A DNA stretch of 64,000 nucleotides. It comes from Kingdonia uniflora. Its lineage: Eukaryota; Streptophyta; Magnoliopsida; Ranunculales; Circaeasteraceae. Positions 21,933-34,330 of this stretch are shown piece by piece. The number at the start of each line of letters is the position of its first letter. The stretch's first letter is position 1. Position numbers and translations under genes: made by a program. The notes beneath the pieces were generated by a model. The model was not told where the DNA came from, did not search any database, and saw nothing but the letters and a program-made list of their open reading frames with translations. The stretch covers positions 62,001-126,000 of the forward strand of contig JACGCM010002772.1 in assembly GCA_014058105.1 (NCBI GenBank), written 5' to 3'.

Positions 21933-22523
21933 TGTAGGACTGATCCCTCGAGCTATGGATACTCGATCTCATCTATACCTCGAGCTCTAGAAGACTCGAT
22001 CTTATCCAGTACCAGACTCACACATAAACAAACACGTTAACAGTTATACATCGACCACGAACTCAAGCAAAATGTGGATCATCCACAACAGATGTAAACA
22101 GAACAAGTCAACATACACCTGTCTCCCACGAGTTAGCAGTTACACACTCAATTGCCCATGACTCTCACTTTCAGGAGAACATGTTCGAGCACGATGTCAA
22201 GCTGAGAACAGGGTCTATAAAAGGGCAGAGCTCCTAAGGAAAAATGGGGGAGGTCAACAGAGAATTTGATATATACAATTATCTGATCTCTAGCTATTTT
22301 ATCTTAGATTAATTCTTGTAATCAGATTCTCTCACTTTCTCAAGCAATAATACTACTTTCACAAAATCCTCCACTCGAGGTCGTGATTTTTACCTATTCA
22401 CAGGTTTTCCACGTTAAAACCCCTGCGTCAAGTGTTATCTCTTATTTAATTCTTGACATAGTAGTTCTTGGTGTAAGGATCGATTTCAAGCTAGTTCAAG
22501 CTTTATGAAATCTGGTCCCTACA
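21933..22523 (+). repeat. 3' LTR of element C1
   Basis: 591 bp, same length as the 5' LTR, beginning TGTAGGACTGAT and ending GGTCCCTACA. TATAAAAG at 22216-22223. Differences from the 5' LTR are mostly transitions. Confidence 0.92.
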
Positions 22524-22985
22524 GGAACCTCAAACACATGCTAAATCTACCTAAATCGACCCCCATCCTGCAAGTGCCATTTTAAACTTGGTGGAGCAAC
22601 TGCCAACAACTTTGTTAACTACACCCTCCAAAAGATCATGGAAAGAGGGCTCCCTATCACACGCTCTGCCACAATGTGATTGAAGTAATATAGAAAAGGG
22701 AAAAGTGCAAAAATTAGGAAAACAACATAAGCCTAAATCCCCTTTAATATCTACCCAAGGTGGCGCAATTCCAGTTGGTGGAACTCAAAATTTGGTGGAG
22801 CAGATGCCAACAAAGTGTACATTGGGACAACGTGCAAGATCTACCCAAAGTGGCTCCGATCTAGCAAGTGTCGTTCCATACTTGGTGGAGCAAATGCCAA
22901 CAAAAAGTGAACTAGTACAACGTGCAAGGCGGGAACGCAAAAAAGAAAAGAAAAAAGAGCGACCTCCCAATATACCTAACCCATA
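22524..22985 (+). repeat. Helitron N-terminal repeats, downstream block
   Basis: Direct continuation of the array interrupted at 8208 by element C1. It holds about one and a half units with GGTGGAGCAGATGCCAAC and GAAGTAATATAGAAAAGG. The open frame 22705-22986 encodes QKLGKQHKPKSPLISTQGG and QRARRERKKEKKKER. It ends about 360 bp before the Rep/helicase homology. Confidence 0.7.
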
Positions 22986-23346
22986 AAAATAAGAGCTTTT
23001 GGTGATATAGACACAAATTTGGAGCTAATGCTCATTCAATTCTAGAAGATTGTGTATCTACATTTAATACCACATAAGTATTTTATATTAATTGAGTTAT
23101 AAATTTAATGGAATCTACACACTCAAATAACCATACTTGTATTATTATTGTGCTTGTCCTACTGAGCAATTTAGTTTTACCCATAAATATGGAAAATCCT
23201 CGAAGAATGACTCATTAAATTTGACATTTGAAATTGGAGAATCTTCAAAGGGAAGTCATGACAAGTAAGTTTCTCCTTCTTATTAAAAAATAATAATAAT
23301 AAATGATCGTAATAGTTAACTTCATCTCACTTGTATATCAAATACA
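22986..23346 (+). other. Link between repeats and Rep/helicase homology
   Basis: AT-rich, without a clear reading frame; GACAAGTAAGTTT near 23260 could be a splice donor and AAATACAG at about 23347 an acceptor. It is probably an intron of the Helitron gene. Confidence 0.4.
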
Positions 23347-26300
23347 GTGACGCAACAACTTCTTTTTGAGGACATCTTTTACAATGATGACGACTTGGAC
23401 GCATTCGTTAATAGTACGATTACTCCAATAGTCCAAGAAGCACATCATAATTTAGGAGTTATGGATATTTTGTTCCCATTATTTAGTGCACTACATTGGT
23501 CGGATGAACGATTGACAAACTTGCCCAAATGTTGGCCTCTTTTCGGGGCCTGCTGCCTTAAAAGTAAAATAAGGTTACCATTTCTTGATGTACTCCCACC
23601 TGTAATCCGATTATTGTTCGTTGACGACTCTGCCCAAGCACATTCTTATCGAAAGCATATCCGTCAGTATAATGCCTCCAATGCTTTCGCGAGTCTTAGT
23701 GTAACAATGGATAACCGGGTAATAAATGGACGAGGTCTATTACCATTCTCAATCCATTGAGAGTTACGACATCGAAGCGGTGCATTATTAACCGATCAAG
23801 ACAAATGTGCAAGCTATGCTTAACTTTATATCTGTGACTCTTCTTATGCTTTAAATGAACGTGCCGAACTAAACCCACAATTGAATGCAGATGTCTTGGA
23901 TATTATTCAAGCTAATTTGTTGGAGCATAATCATTTTGCCCAAATGTATCGGCAGGCGTACGATGTTCTAAAATAGACTTCTTTGTTAACTGAATAGGAT
24001 GTTAATATTCGAGCACATCTTCATTATAGCTCAAGAATAGATTGTCAGTAATATAACCTCCCCTCAATAGATGAGATTGCAGTTATACTGCTAAGGGATG
24101 GCCACGAACCATGTAGTATAAGAGATATCATTATATATCTTAAGGGAAATAGATAACTGATATGGATAAATGAATGCCACCCAACTTTATTATCTCCCAT
24201 TACATTATTTGATGTTGTTCCCTCGCGGGCAACTAGGATGGGCACCCGATTTGTTGGATTGGGATGTTAACTACAACAAACTATAAGAGGATCGACTTAC
24301 CCAAAAAAACTTCTATTCATTTCAACTCTTCTAGCGTCACACTAAATATTCATCTATTTTACGAGGAGGACGATTGTTCTAAGAATTTTTGGTAGACTCT
24401 TGGGCTTCAACCGAGAAAAATCATCTAAATTACCATAGAATTAATCAAAGCAAACTTCATTCTGAACTATATGGTGGATTGGCTGATTTAGTTAGTGTTG
24501 GGTTGAATTCTAATGAAGTTGGGAAAATGTTAATTCTTCCTTCATCTTTCATTGGCAATCCAAGACACATGTCCGAGAATTTCCAAGACTCGATGGCAAT
24601 CAAGCATCATAATAACTATCCAGATATTTTCTTAACAATGATTACAAATCCATATTGGCCCAAAATCCAAAAAGTACTTCTGCCGCATCAAAATATTATT
24701 GATCGCCCTGATTTAGTCACACACATTTTGGAGATAAAACAACCCGCTTTAATGAAAGAAATAATGTAAAACAAAGTCTTCAGAAAAGATGTAGCACATG
24801 TCTACACGATTAAGTTCCCAAAGTAAGGATTGCCACATATGCATGCATTATTTTTCCTAGAACAGTTGGCCAAGATTCATACTGCTAGCCAAGATGTATG
24901 GTTCATGGTCCATGTGGCGATAGAAATCCTAAGTCGGCGTGTATGGAAAATGGAAAGTGTTCAAGAAGTTATTCAAGAGATTTCACCAAGACAATGACAA
25001 TGGTTGTAGATGGGTATCCTGTATACCGTCGTCAAAAGTTGGAGAATATAATTGAATTATTAAGTGGGAAAAGGGTCGACAATAGTGACGTAGTTCCCCA
25101 TAACCCACACTTGACTAAGATGTTCGATTGTCATATTAATATTGAAGTATGTGCAGGAATACAATGTATAAAGTATATATACAAGTATATTTACAAGGGC
25201 CATGATCGTACGACAATAATAATAATGAGGTGTGACAAAATTCAACAATATCTTGATTCAAGATATATAGGACCACTGGAAGCTGCATGTCGTTTATTCA
25301 AATATAAGATGCATGGAGAGATGCCCACAGTTATTAGATTAGCACTACATCTATCTGGAATGTACAAAGTAGTCTACGATGGAAGAGAGCCCATAGAAAA
25401 TGTTGTTTCTAGAGCAGCAAACCAACGATCAACACATATAGGCTTCTTCACATATTGTGCTAAAAATGAGTATGCAGGAGTTTATACTTATCAAGAATTT
25501 CCCGAATTTCATGTTTGGCATGATATCCCAGGTATATGGCTGCCACAATCACAATATAAAGCAATTGGTAGAGTTTATTTTGTAGCCCCAAATTTGGGAG
25601 AAAGGTTTTACCTTCATCTGGTTCTAACTGTTGTAAAAGGACCTCAATCTTATGAACATTTGTGCACTGTAAATGGCATTGTCCACGATACTTTCAAATC
25701 TACATGTGCAACAATGGGGATGCCTGAAGATGATAAATAATAGTTACAATATCGAGAAGAAGCTTTAAAAATGTAAACTGGACATCAACTTAGATGACTT
25801 TTTAGTGCCATACTCATCAACTGTAATCCAGTCAACCCAGATATGTTGTGGAACAAGTTTTCGAGTAACTTATGTGATGATCTTAAAATTAAAATTAAAG
25901 ATACATATAAAATTCCAAAACCTACAGAGCATCAGGTTATAGACTATGGGCTATATTTATTAGAGGATCTACTCCCTGGGAAAGATAAAAGTTTGACAAT
26001 TTTCAAACCAATTAAAGATACATATAAAGATAAACTCATTAAGAATCGACAAATATGGGAGCAAGAGCACCTAAACCATGCTGATCAACATATGGAGTCT
26101 TCTAGCTAATGTTGTCTGCCAGAATGAGGAATAATGTAAGGCTTACGACGCTGTCATTAATTCAGTTTAAAATGATAAATGGTCAGTTTTCTTTTTAAAT
26201 GAGGCTGTTGGTACGGGAAATACATTTGTATACAACTCTATAACAGCTAATATTCATGGCAAAGGATAAATATGTATTATGGTTGCCTCATCGGGTATTG

Positions 26301-27569
26301 CATCATTGCTGTTAAATGGGGGTCGCACATCTCACTCAACATTCAAAATACCTATCGATGTCTTTGAAAGCACAATGTACAGTTTCTCAAAGCAATCAAT
26401 ACATTTAAGTTGTTTAGAAAGATCAAACTTATTATTTGGGATAAAGTACCAATACAACATAGAAATTGTATTGAGGCAGTGGATCAGACTCTCCAAGGTA
26501 TACTTAATAATGTGAGGCCATTTGGGGGTATCACAATTCTTTTAGGTGGTAATTTTTGGCAAATCCTTGCTGTTGTACCAAGAGGCATTTGCGAAGATAT
26601 CATTTCAGCATCTTTAAGGCGATCCTATATATGGAGACATGTCAAAGTGTTGACACTTTCGCAGAACATGAGATTAAGCAACGTCAGTTCCAAAAGTACA
26701 AAGTTTGCAAAAACATTGTTGGAGGTAACCATAATTTACTTACATTAAATATTTTTAAAATTAAATTATTTTTTTACTAACTACATTAGCTACAACTTGG
26801 GTGTAGCTTGGAGCCAACCCGAAAGAAACTATTCATTTGCCATCTGTAATAAACAAATATCAGACCCTAGAAGAGCTCATCTATACAATTTACCTGCAGT
26901 TGCAAGAACTTACAACGATGTCAGCAAGTTACTTGACCGAGTATACTATTCTATCATCACGTAATAACGACGTTAGCTTTATCAACACACGAGCTTTAGA
27001 AATAATGCCCGGTGAAGAGATTCTTTATTTTACCGTAGATCAATTATTTAAAGAAGACTGAGGATTGGACAATTACTAACAGGTATCCAACCGAGTTCAT
27101 AAACTCCCTTGATCCCGCTGGGCTACCACCATTCAAATTAAGGTTAAAAGTGGGGTACCCTATAATATTATTGCGTAATCTTGCACCGAAAGATGGTCTT
27201 TGCAATGAAACAAGATTAATGGTAGTACGATGCACAAAGCGATTAATAAAGGCAAAAATTATGACCGGAGAAAAGGCAGGCAACATAGTATTTATACCAA
27301 GGATATCTCCATCTCCGACCTCCGATGAGTTGCCATTTACTATGACACGAAGGCAGTTCCCATTATGAATGGCTATTGCAATGACTATCAACAAGTCACA
27401 AGGTCAATCCGTCAAGTTTGTTAGAATTGATACAAGGACTTTAATTTATAGCCATGGGCAGCATCATGTAGCATTGTTAAGGTGTTCCTCTCCAAACATA
27501 ATTAATGTTCTTTTGCCGCCGAATGATGATATAACAACGAATATCATTTACCCAGATGTTCAATTATAG
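23347..27569 (+). pseudogene. Helitron Rep/helicase (PIF1-type) pseudogene
   Basis: This would encode the Helitron rolling-circle transposase. Order: the N-terminal domain (SALHWSDERLTNLPKCWPLFGACC, then IRQYNASNAFASL) at 23450-23760; the Rep endonuclease with the HUH motif intact as PHMHALFFL (His codons 24836-24838 and 24842-24844); and MVHGPCG, GKCSRSY and DGYPVYRR. A Tyr-rich stretch (KYIYKYIYKG, 25171-25200) lies where the catalytic tyrosines are expected, then the long open part 24898-25740. The helicase follows from about 26100, with Walker A changed to AVGTGN (Lys to Asn, 26219-26221) and Walker B changed to IIWDKV (Glu to Lys, 26443-26445). The last motif is [10 protein letters not shown] near 27380, then [10 protein letters not shown]. 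Many stops and frameshifts; dead. Confidence 0.9.
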
Positions 27570-28240
27570 GTAAAAGCTAAATCCTTAACTTTTAACATTA
27601 TTTTGGAAAGACTTACATGTCTACTCCATATGTTCTAATATTTAGTATTAAACTTACTCTATTTGATTGCTTGAGTGAAATTTTGGATTATTTCAGAGGA
27701 GAATATGGGTTAATATGGAGGTTTTTTTTCTTTTTAAAACCCATTAGTCAATTTGTTGATTAGATAATAATAGATAAAAATTCATCGTTGTTGATTAGGT
27801 TTTTTTTTTGGGATAGCTTATGTAGGAGACTAATTGTTTGTGGGAAATGATGCTTCTCTTTCTGAATCTCTTTTTTCTCTAGAGTCCCACACGCCAATAC
27901 ATATCATGTGTTTCATATTTTCTTGGATACCCTAAATTCATCTTTGAATAGTTTATTTTGTAATTATGTTCCTTAATTTATTGGTTGCATAATTGGTTGT
28001 TTTTCCCTAATATTTTCCTCTAAAATGGAAATTCCCTACTTGGGTACGAGTTAAGTACTTCATCTATGTAATAATTATTTTCTTCACTTTTTATAATAGA
28101 TTTTAGAAATATTTTCCTGCTTACTATTTTATAGGATTTCTTGCTATATGGAGAAAGCGATGGTTAATTTAGTGTATATTCAGATGATTACTGGGTTGGT
28201 ACTACGTTAAGGTACATTGTTTTGCATGTCTATTCAGTGG
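27570..28240 (+). other. Helitron 3' flank up to the Tekay insertion
   Basis: After the helicase stop, GTAAAAGCTAAATCCTTAAC starts a stretch of about 90 bp that recurs near 37305 and 37577. The rest is T-rich with no gene. The next base block, TTGTG at 28241-28245, is the target-site copy for element B. Confidence 0.6.
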
Positions 28241-28245
28241 TTGTG

Positions 28246-30993
28246 TGTCACGCCCCAAAATCTAATCATCGGTTGCTTGACCAATCACTAGATTCAAAGC
28301 AGTGCAGGTTGGGGAATCCAAAGATTCTACCCCAAAAATAGCCAAGCCGTAGACAAATTCTGGCTCGGCTATTCACTTATAGCAATAATCATCAGAGTAA
28401 AGAAAGGATAATAACAACATAGCGGAAGCGAAAGACAAATATACATATCTGACTGAAATATATACAATGTCCAGAATAAGGTACAACGATATATATTGAG
28501 ATCACATACCAAAAGGTCTAAACTAAAGAAGATCTGCAGCGGCAAAAATAGGCTCCAATCTGGTTGAACCTCGCAGCAATCCAAGCTACACAACCTCTGA
28601 AATGGTTAAAATTACGAGAGTGAGCAAACCACGGCTCACAAAAACCCAACAAAGCTAAATAACCTACTAATAAGATAAGTACTGAAGAAGAGAGCGAAGT
28701 GAATGAGATAGAGTAATAGATAAGGAGATAAGAATAATGACTAGGTAGCTGTAATCCAGGTAAAGAGTTACAAGACAAGAGGAATATATGCATGAAGTGA
28801 TGATGATATGACATGCAAAGATGAGCAGGGATATTCCCATAAATATCCCCTAATGCAGAATGATTTAATGTTTTAAAAGTATTTGCAGTCCTATTATAAT
28901 ATTTGTTGATCAACCACTAACATGATTACTTAAAGAGATTTGCTAAGGGGATATACAGGCGCGATTTCTTGTCTAGCCCGACCAAGCTAAGGATATTATC
29001 TCACTTGATCAGAGTGTTCTGGCCTTTGCGACCCTCAGAGCCTATCGTCCGAACTCTATTTTGTATTCCAAGGAATTACAACCTCAACGAGGACTAAGTT
29101 TGCACCATTCCAACTCTGTCTCATACCATCCCACACTCCCGAATGGGTGAACATGTATAATAGTGCCAGTGCCAACTCACCTACTATTTTAACCCGATTA
29201 AGGACATCCTAGAACCTCTCAAGGGTTAACCGGTGTGGAGTTCTTTTGTGTATCCAATCTCAATAAGTTACGAGGTTTTAAAAGGTGCGACAGATCCCGA
29301 AGATCAAAATATAACAGCCGTTAACCCGGCAACAAATCATAGGATAGCCACCTGCCTCAGAGTATGGCAATAATCCTAAACACAGATGAACTATGACTTT
29401 ATCGTCATAACATCCAAAACTCATCAGTTTCTTAAGACTGGAACCCAGTGCACAAACAAACTGTCAAAACAATGCACCGACAGTTTCTAACCAAGCCAAG
29501 CGACCAACACAAACAAAAAACCCAAGTCACAGAAATAACTAACAGGTTTAATAACTATACAGGAGAATATATATAGGCTATACTATAGTTAATTCACATA
29601 TACCTCTCTAACACAGAGTAATCACTCTAAAACAATACTAATCAACTAGTAGAAGGAATTTAGGAATGAAGGGAAACTCGCCTTATAATAATGCACGAAT
29701 TCAGCGGTAACCAAAACGGAACTCTGAACCCAGAATCACGATGAGGTAAACGGAACATTGAGAGAGCTAACGCAACCAATAACAACAACAAGCAAACAAT
29801 CAATTTATGAAATCAAACAATAAACTAAACCCTAGAATTCAACCCACGCCAAATTGAACGAAAAGAACGGAAAGGAATCGGGAATTACTCAGCAAGGATA
29901 AAAGTGAAGGTTGCGACGAAGTTGGCGAAGAATCCACGAGTGATGGGGAAGATTGGATCAAGAGTGCGGAGGAGAGGGGAATCGTTTAGGGAGAGGAGAT
30001 AGAGAGAGTGTGAGTTTTGAGTGGAGAGAGGAAGTGAGGAAAAGAGAGCATTAAACTCAACAGGTGGTCAAAATGCGCCTCTGTTCAAATAAGAAATATT
30101 TTTATTCGAACAGAGAGAATATTCCTATTCGAACAGAGAGAAGGCTTGCTTGAATAGAAAAGGTCAGCGAAGAAAGCTCAACTGCACAAGGAAGGACTTA
30201 TTCGAATAGAGAATCATCCTATTCGAATAAAGCAGTTTAGGGGAAAAGCAACTTATCTAGGAAGGATCTTATTCGAACAGAGAGAAGTCCTATTCGAACA
30301 GAGAAGTTCTTGTTCGAACAGAGGGAAATCCTATTCGAACAAAGCAACTCAGGGAAAAATCTAACTGCACTAAGAAGGATCCTATTCAAACAGAGAAAGT
30401 CTTGTTCGATTAGAAAAGGTCAGCTCAGAAAAAGACCCCAGAAATCCTATTAAGGACACACCCTAGAAACGCAACGGATTACCCTGGACACCCCGGAATC
30501 ACCCCAAACCACCAACACCACCACCCAAACACTACCACGAACTCAACAAAGGTTTTCTAAAGTAGAAACACCACCTCCACCGCCTCACCGCCACCAAAAC
30601 GCCTAAACCCCCAAAAAAGAATCTTTTCCTCGGGAAACTCCGGAAACCTACCGGCCAACCCAGCGGCTCACTGAAACCACACCAAACCTCACACATATCA
30701 AATATACATCACCACCAACCCATCTAGGGGTTCCTAAGGCCAAAATGCCTCCTTTTCCTCCGAATAACCTCCAAACCTCCAAAACAACAAAAATGAATCT
30801 AATACTAAAACACCGAGAGGAATAAATGGATGCATAAAGGATGAATAATGGATGAAAGAATATATGCGGAATATGAATGCGGAACTTAACGTGAAGGAAA
30901 GGAATCTAATATGCCGATGAGATAAAGAATTGTAATATATAAGCAGAAATGGAATATATGGGAAATAAAATAAATAAAATACAGGTCATTACA
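28246..30993 (-). repeat. 3' LTR of Tekay element B
   Basis: In element orientation it starts TGTAATGACCTG and ends GGGGCGTGACA. At 2748 bp it is long, as is usual for Tekay. It contains a minisatellite of short TTCGAA units at 30100-30420. Apart from shared repeats I see no gene in it. Confidence 0.88.
30100..30420. repeat. TTCGAA minisatellite in the 3' LTR of B
   Basis: About a dozen degenerate copies of a 16-20 bp unit with core CCTATTCGAACAGAGA, many centred on the palindrome TTCGAA. The same array occurs in the partial 5' LTR at 35625-35950. Confidence 0.85.
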
Positions 30994-31460
30994 ATCTACA
31001 CCCTTAAAAAAAGAAATTTCATCCCCAAAATTAAACGCATACCTCAGCTTAAGAATAAAGGCGGATAGTGCATCCTCACATCTGCCTCCAACTCCCAGGT
31101 AGCCTCCTCTGGTCCATGGTGACTCTAATAGACTTTCACAAACGGAATAACCTTGCAGCGAAGAACCTTTTCCTCGCGATCTAAAATACACTCCGGATGC
31201 TCAAGATACGAGGCATCATCCCGAACCTCTATCGGCTCCCAGTCAATCACGTGATTAGTGTTCCGCTCGTACTTCCTCAACATAGAAATGTGGAAGACGC
31301 TGTGAACTTTACTCAGCTGCGGCAGTAACGCTAAACGGTATGCTAACTCTCCAACTCTGTCAAGAATCTCAAACGGGCCAATATATCTCGGAGCTAGCTT
31401 CCCCTCCTTGCTGAAATGCATCACGCCCCTTATCGGTGAAACCTTTAGCAAAATATGATC
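30994..31460 (-). pseudogene. pol: Integrase C-terminus and chromodomain of B
   Basis: The end of pol has GKLAPRYIGPFEILDRVGELAY and LPQLSKVHSVFHISMLRKY. Then comes a chromodomain-like block (PECILDREEKVLRCKVIPFVKV, then after a TAG stop HHGPEEATWELEADVR). This domain is thought to steer insertion to marked heterochromatin. The stop replaces a Trp codon that is conserved in this family. Confidence 0.85.
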
Positions 31461-32560
31461 CCAGATCCGAAACTCTAGCGGTCTCCTGCGGATGTCAACA
31501 TAACTCTTCTATCGGCTCTGTGTTGTACGTAACCGATCCCTGATGGTAGTAACTGCCTCAGTAGTCTCCCGAACCAAGTCTGGTCCCAGTAAGCTCTGCT
31601 CACCAACCTCTGCCCAACTCAAAGGTAATCTGCATGGTCTACCATATAAAGCCTTGTACGGTGCCATCCCAATGTTTGACTAGAAGCTGCTATTGTACGC
31701 AAACTCAACCCAATGCAAATACACGTCCCAGCTGCCCTTGAAGTCCAAAACACAAGCTCGTAGCATATCCTCTAGAATCTGGTTAACTTGCTCTGTCAGA
31801 CCATCGTTCTGAGGGTGAAATGCTATACTAAAATCTAGTCTAGTATTTATAGCTCGCTGAAAACTCTGCCAAAATTTGTTGGTAAATCTGGTATCTCTAT
31901 CTGAAACAATAGACACTGGAACCCCGTGTAACCGAATAATCTCCCTCACATAGATTCTGCTCAACTCATCTACTGTGAACGTCGTGCCAAATTGAATCAT
32001 GCTGCTTCTTCATTCGGGGTAATCCCGAAATGAAATCCATCGTGACGTGCTCCCACTTCCACTCTGGAATAGGCAAAGGTTTAAGTTGTCCTGCCAGTTT
32101 CTGATGCTTGACCTTCACCTGTTGGCAAGTAAGACATTTGGAAACAAAATCAGCTATCTCGGGCTTCATATTATCCCACCAATAATGTCTCTTCAGGTCC
32201 TGGTACATCTTCGTACCGCCTAGATAAATAGTATATCTTAAACCATGAGCCTCACCCAAAACCTCACGTTTCAGTACCTCGGAATCTGGTATGCATAATT
32301 TGCCCCTGTATCTGATGCTGCCATCTGAACTAACTGTCCAATCAGGTCTGGTGTCGTCTGAAGCCCAAGACTGTAATATGTTGTCCTGCTGCTGCACCTC
32401 TATAATCCGAGAAATCAAAGACGGCTGAACTCTCAGATTTGCAATAAGACCACCCGTAGTCTGTAAACTCAAAATCAACCCGAACTCCGCAATGTCGCTC
32501 AGCATCGTCCACTCGCGAATCATCATACGTGCAAGTAATCCTCTCGGCAAACGACTCAAC
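31461..32560 (-). pseudogene. pol: Integrase core of B
   Basis: The zinc head is seen as GLRYTIYLGGTKMYQDLKRH with CLTCQQVK. The second His of the H2C2 motif appears lost (IYLG). DDE core: first Asp in VTMDFISGLP, second in VSDRDTRF, Glu in GLTEQVNQ. About 15-20 residues usually found after the first Asp are missing at about 31985-32000, where HDSIW joins TTFTVDELSR across a frame change. Further stops lie near 31680 and 31510. Confidence 0.85.
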
Positions 32561-33910
32561 GCGTCAGCCACCACGTCCGCCTTCCCTGGGTGATACTGCC
32601 AATCCACATCGTAGTCCTTCAGAAATTTTATCCACCTGCGTTGTCTCATGTTTAGCTCCTTCTGAGAGAAAAGATACCGCAAACTCTTGTGATCAGAAAA
32701 GAGCTTGAAACTCTCTCCATATAAGTAGTTTCTCTAAATCTTCAGTGCATAAACCACTGCTGCCAACTCGAGGTCATGAGTAGGATAATTCCTCTCATGT
32801 ACCTTAAGCTGTCTCGAAGCGTAAGCCACCACCTTGCCTTCCTGCATCAAAATGCAACCAAGTCTACTCAGAGAAGCGTCGCTGTATACTCTGTATCTCT
32901 GCCCATTGGACAGAATAATCAAAACTGGCGCGATAGTCAATCTGTCCTTTAACTCGGCAAAAGCAGAAGTACATTTGTTATCCCAAAAAATCGTACGTCC
33001 TTCTGTGTTAAACGAGTTTGAGGAGCTATAATTCTAAAAAACACCTCAATGAATCTGTGATAGTAATCTGCTAAGCCCAAAAAACTGCGAATCTCTGTAA
33101 CGCTCGTCGGCTGTGCCCAATCTGCGACTGCTGCAACCTTGGAAGGATCCACTGCAATTCTATACTTAGACACCACGTGTCCTAGGAATTTCACCTCCTG
33201 TTGCCAAAACTCACACTTTTCAAACTTTGCAAATAATGCGCTCTCCCGTAAAGTCTTCAAGGCGATCCTCAAATGTCCCTCGTGCTCTCCCTCGGCCCTC
33301 GAATATATTAAAATGTCGTCAACGAACATAATGACGAACCGGTCATGAAAGGGCTGAAAACACGGTTCATTAAATCAATAAAGGATACAGGCGCGTTCGT
33401 CAGACCGAACGGCATCACCCAAAACTCATAGTGTCCGTAACGAGTCCAAAAGGTTGTCTTCGAAACATCAGCTGCCCTGATCCTCAGCTGGTGGTAACCC
33501 GATCTGAAATCGATCTTCGAAAAGAACTGCGCTCCTCGAAGCTGGTCGAACAGGTCTTCGATCCTCGGCAACGGGTATTTATTCTTGATCGTGGCTTTGT
33601 TCAACTCGCGGTAGTCAATACACAAACGCATTGAACCATCTCTCTTCTTTGCGAACAAAACTGGAGCTCCCCCCCGGCGAAGTACTCAGTCGAATAAATC
33701 CCTGAATCATTAACTCAGAAATCTGATCCTTAAGCTCTTTCAGCTCAACAGGTGTCATACGGTACAGTGCCTTCGAAATCGGTGCTGTACCAGGAACAAG
33801 ATCTATGCCAAAATCAATCGCTCTCACCGGCGGTAAGCTAGGAATCTGATGGAAAATGTCGGAATAATCGCAAACCACTAGAATCGAGCTAACGTCCACG
33901 TCCGAGGACT
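32561..33910 (-). pseudogene. pol: Reverse transcriptase and RNase H of B
   Basis: The RT has [46 protein letters not shown] and the catalytic FVDDIL (near 33320), then [16 protein letters not shown]. The RNase H has [16 protein letters not shown] and [20 protein letters not shown], a TAG at about 32733, then KADVVADALSRL. A frameshift at about 33310-33330 separates the two RT halves and another lies near 33640. All core motifs are recognisable, but the protein is split. Confidence 0.87.
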
Positions 33911-34330
33911 CTAACTCTAAGAAAGCTAATAAGCCGACCCCTGACTACACAGATTTCAAACTAGCAAACACGAATCGCCTCTCACCGAGAATACTAAAGG
34001 TAGCCGTCTTCTCGAAGAAGTCTAAGGTGACTTGATGTGTCGACAGCCAATCCATGCCTAGGATGACGTAAAACTCTTGCATCTGTAATACCAATAGGTC
34101 TGCTGATAGGACTCGACCACAAGCAGCTATCAGGCAATCTCTACATATACGTGAGATGGATACTGAGGAATCTAAAGGAGTACCTACGAAAACCTCATCA
34201 ATCAATAAAGAAGACCCAAAGCCAATAATGCAGAGAAATGCAGATGCTATGAATGAATTTGATGCACCAGAATAGAAAAGGACACGAGCGGGTGAATAAG
34301 AAAAATAGATTGTACCTTCCACCGTAGGTG
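33911..34330 (-). pseudogene. pol: Aspartic protease of B
   Basis: Open for 125 codons. The active-site motif should read FDSGAS, but here it is LFYSGASNSFI, so the catalytic Asp is Tyr. Downstream ILGMDWLSTHQVTLDF is typical of this protease family. This copy would be inactive even if translated. Confidence 0.85.

Larger units (their letters stand above)
8209..22523 (+). mobile_element. Tat-lineage Ty3/gypsy element C1, complete
   Basis: The element is 14315 bp with two 591 bp LTRs that differ at about 40 positions (roughly 93% identity by eye). It has a primer-binding site, gag-pol on the plus strand, a tandem-repeat block, about 5 kb of antisense genes and a polypurine tract. It sits inside the Helitron repeat array. 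The right flank starts GGAAC and the left flank ends AAAAC. An uninterrupted repeat copy at about 7838 reads ATAGGAACCTCGAACAC, so the target site was GGAAC and the left copy has changed by two G to A substitutions. The second RNase H and extra 3' ORFs assign it to the Tat lineage. Confidence 0.92.

Noticed and set aside
21196..21937. Short plus-strand ORFs before the 3' LTR of C1
   Set aside because: Not conserved in C2 and without recognisable motifs.
28369..28913. ORFs in the Tekay 3' LTR
   Set aside because: Low-complexity hydrophobic translations; LTRs of this lineage are non-coding.
30100..30420. CRISPR-like short repeats
   Set aside because: Units are imperfect, lack regular unique spacers and lie in a plant LTR.
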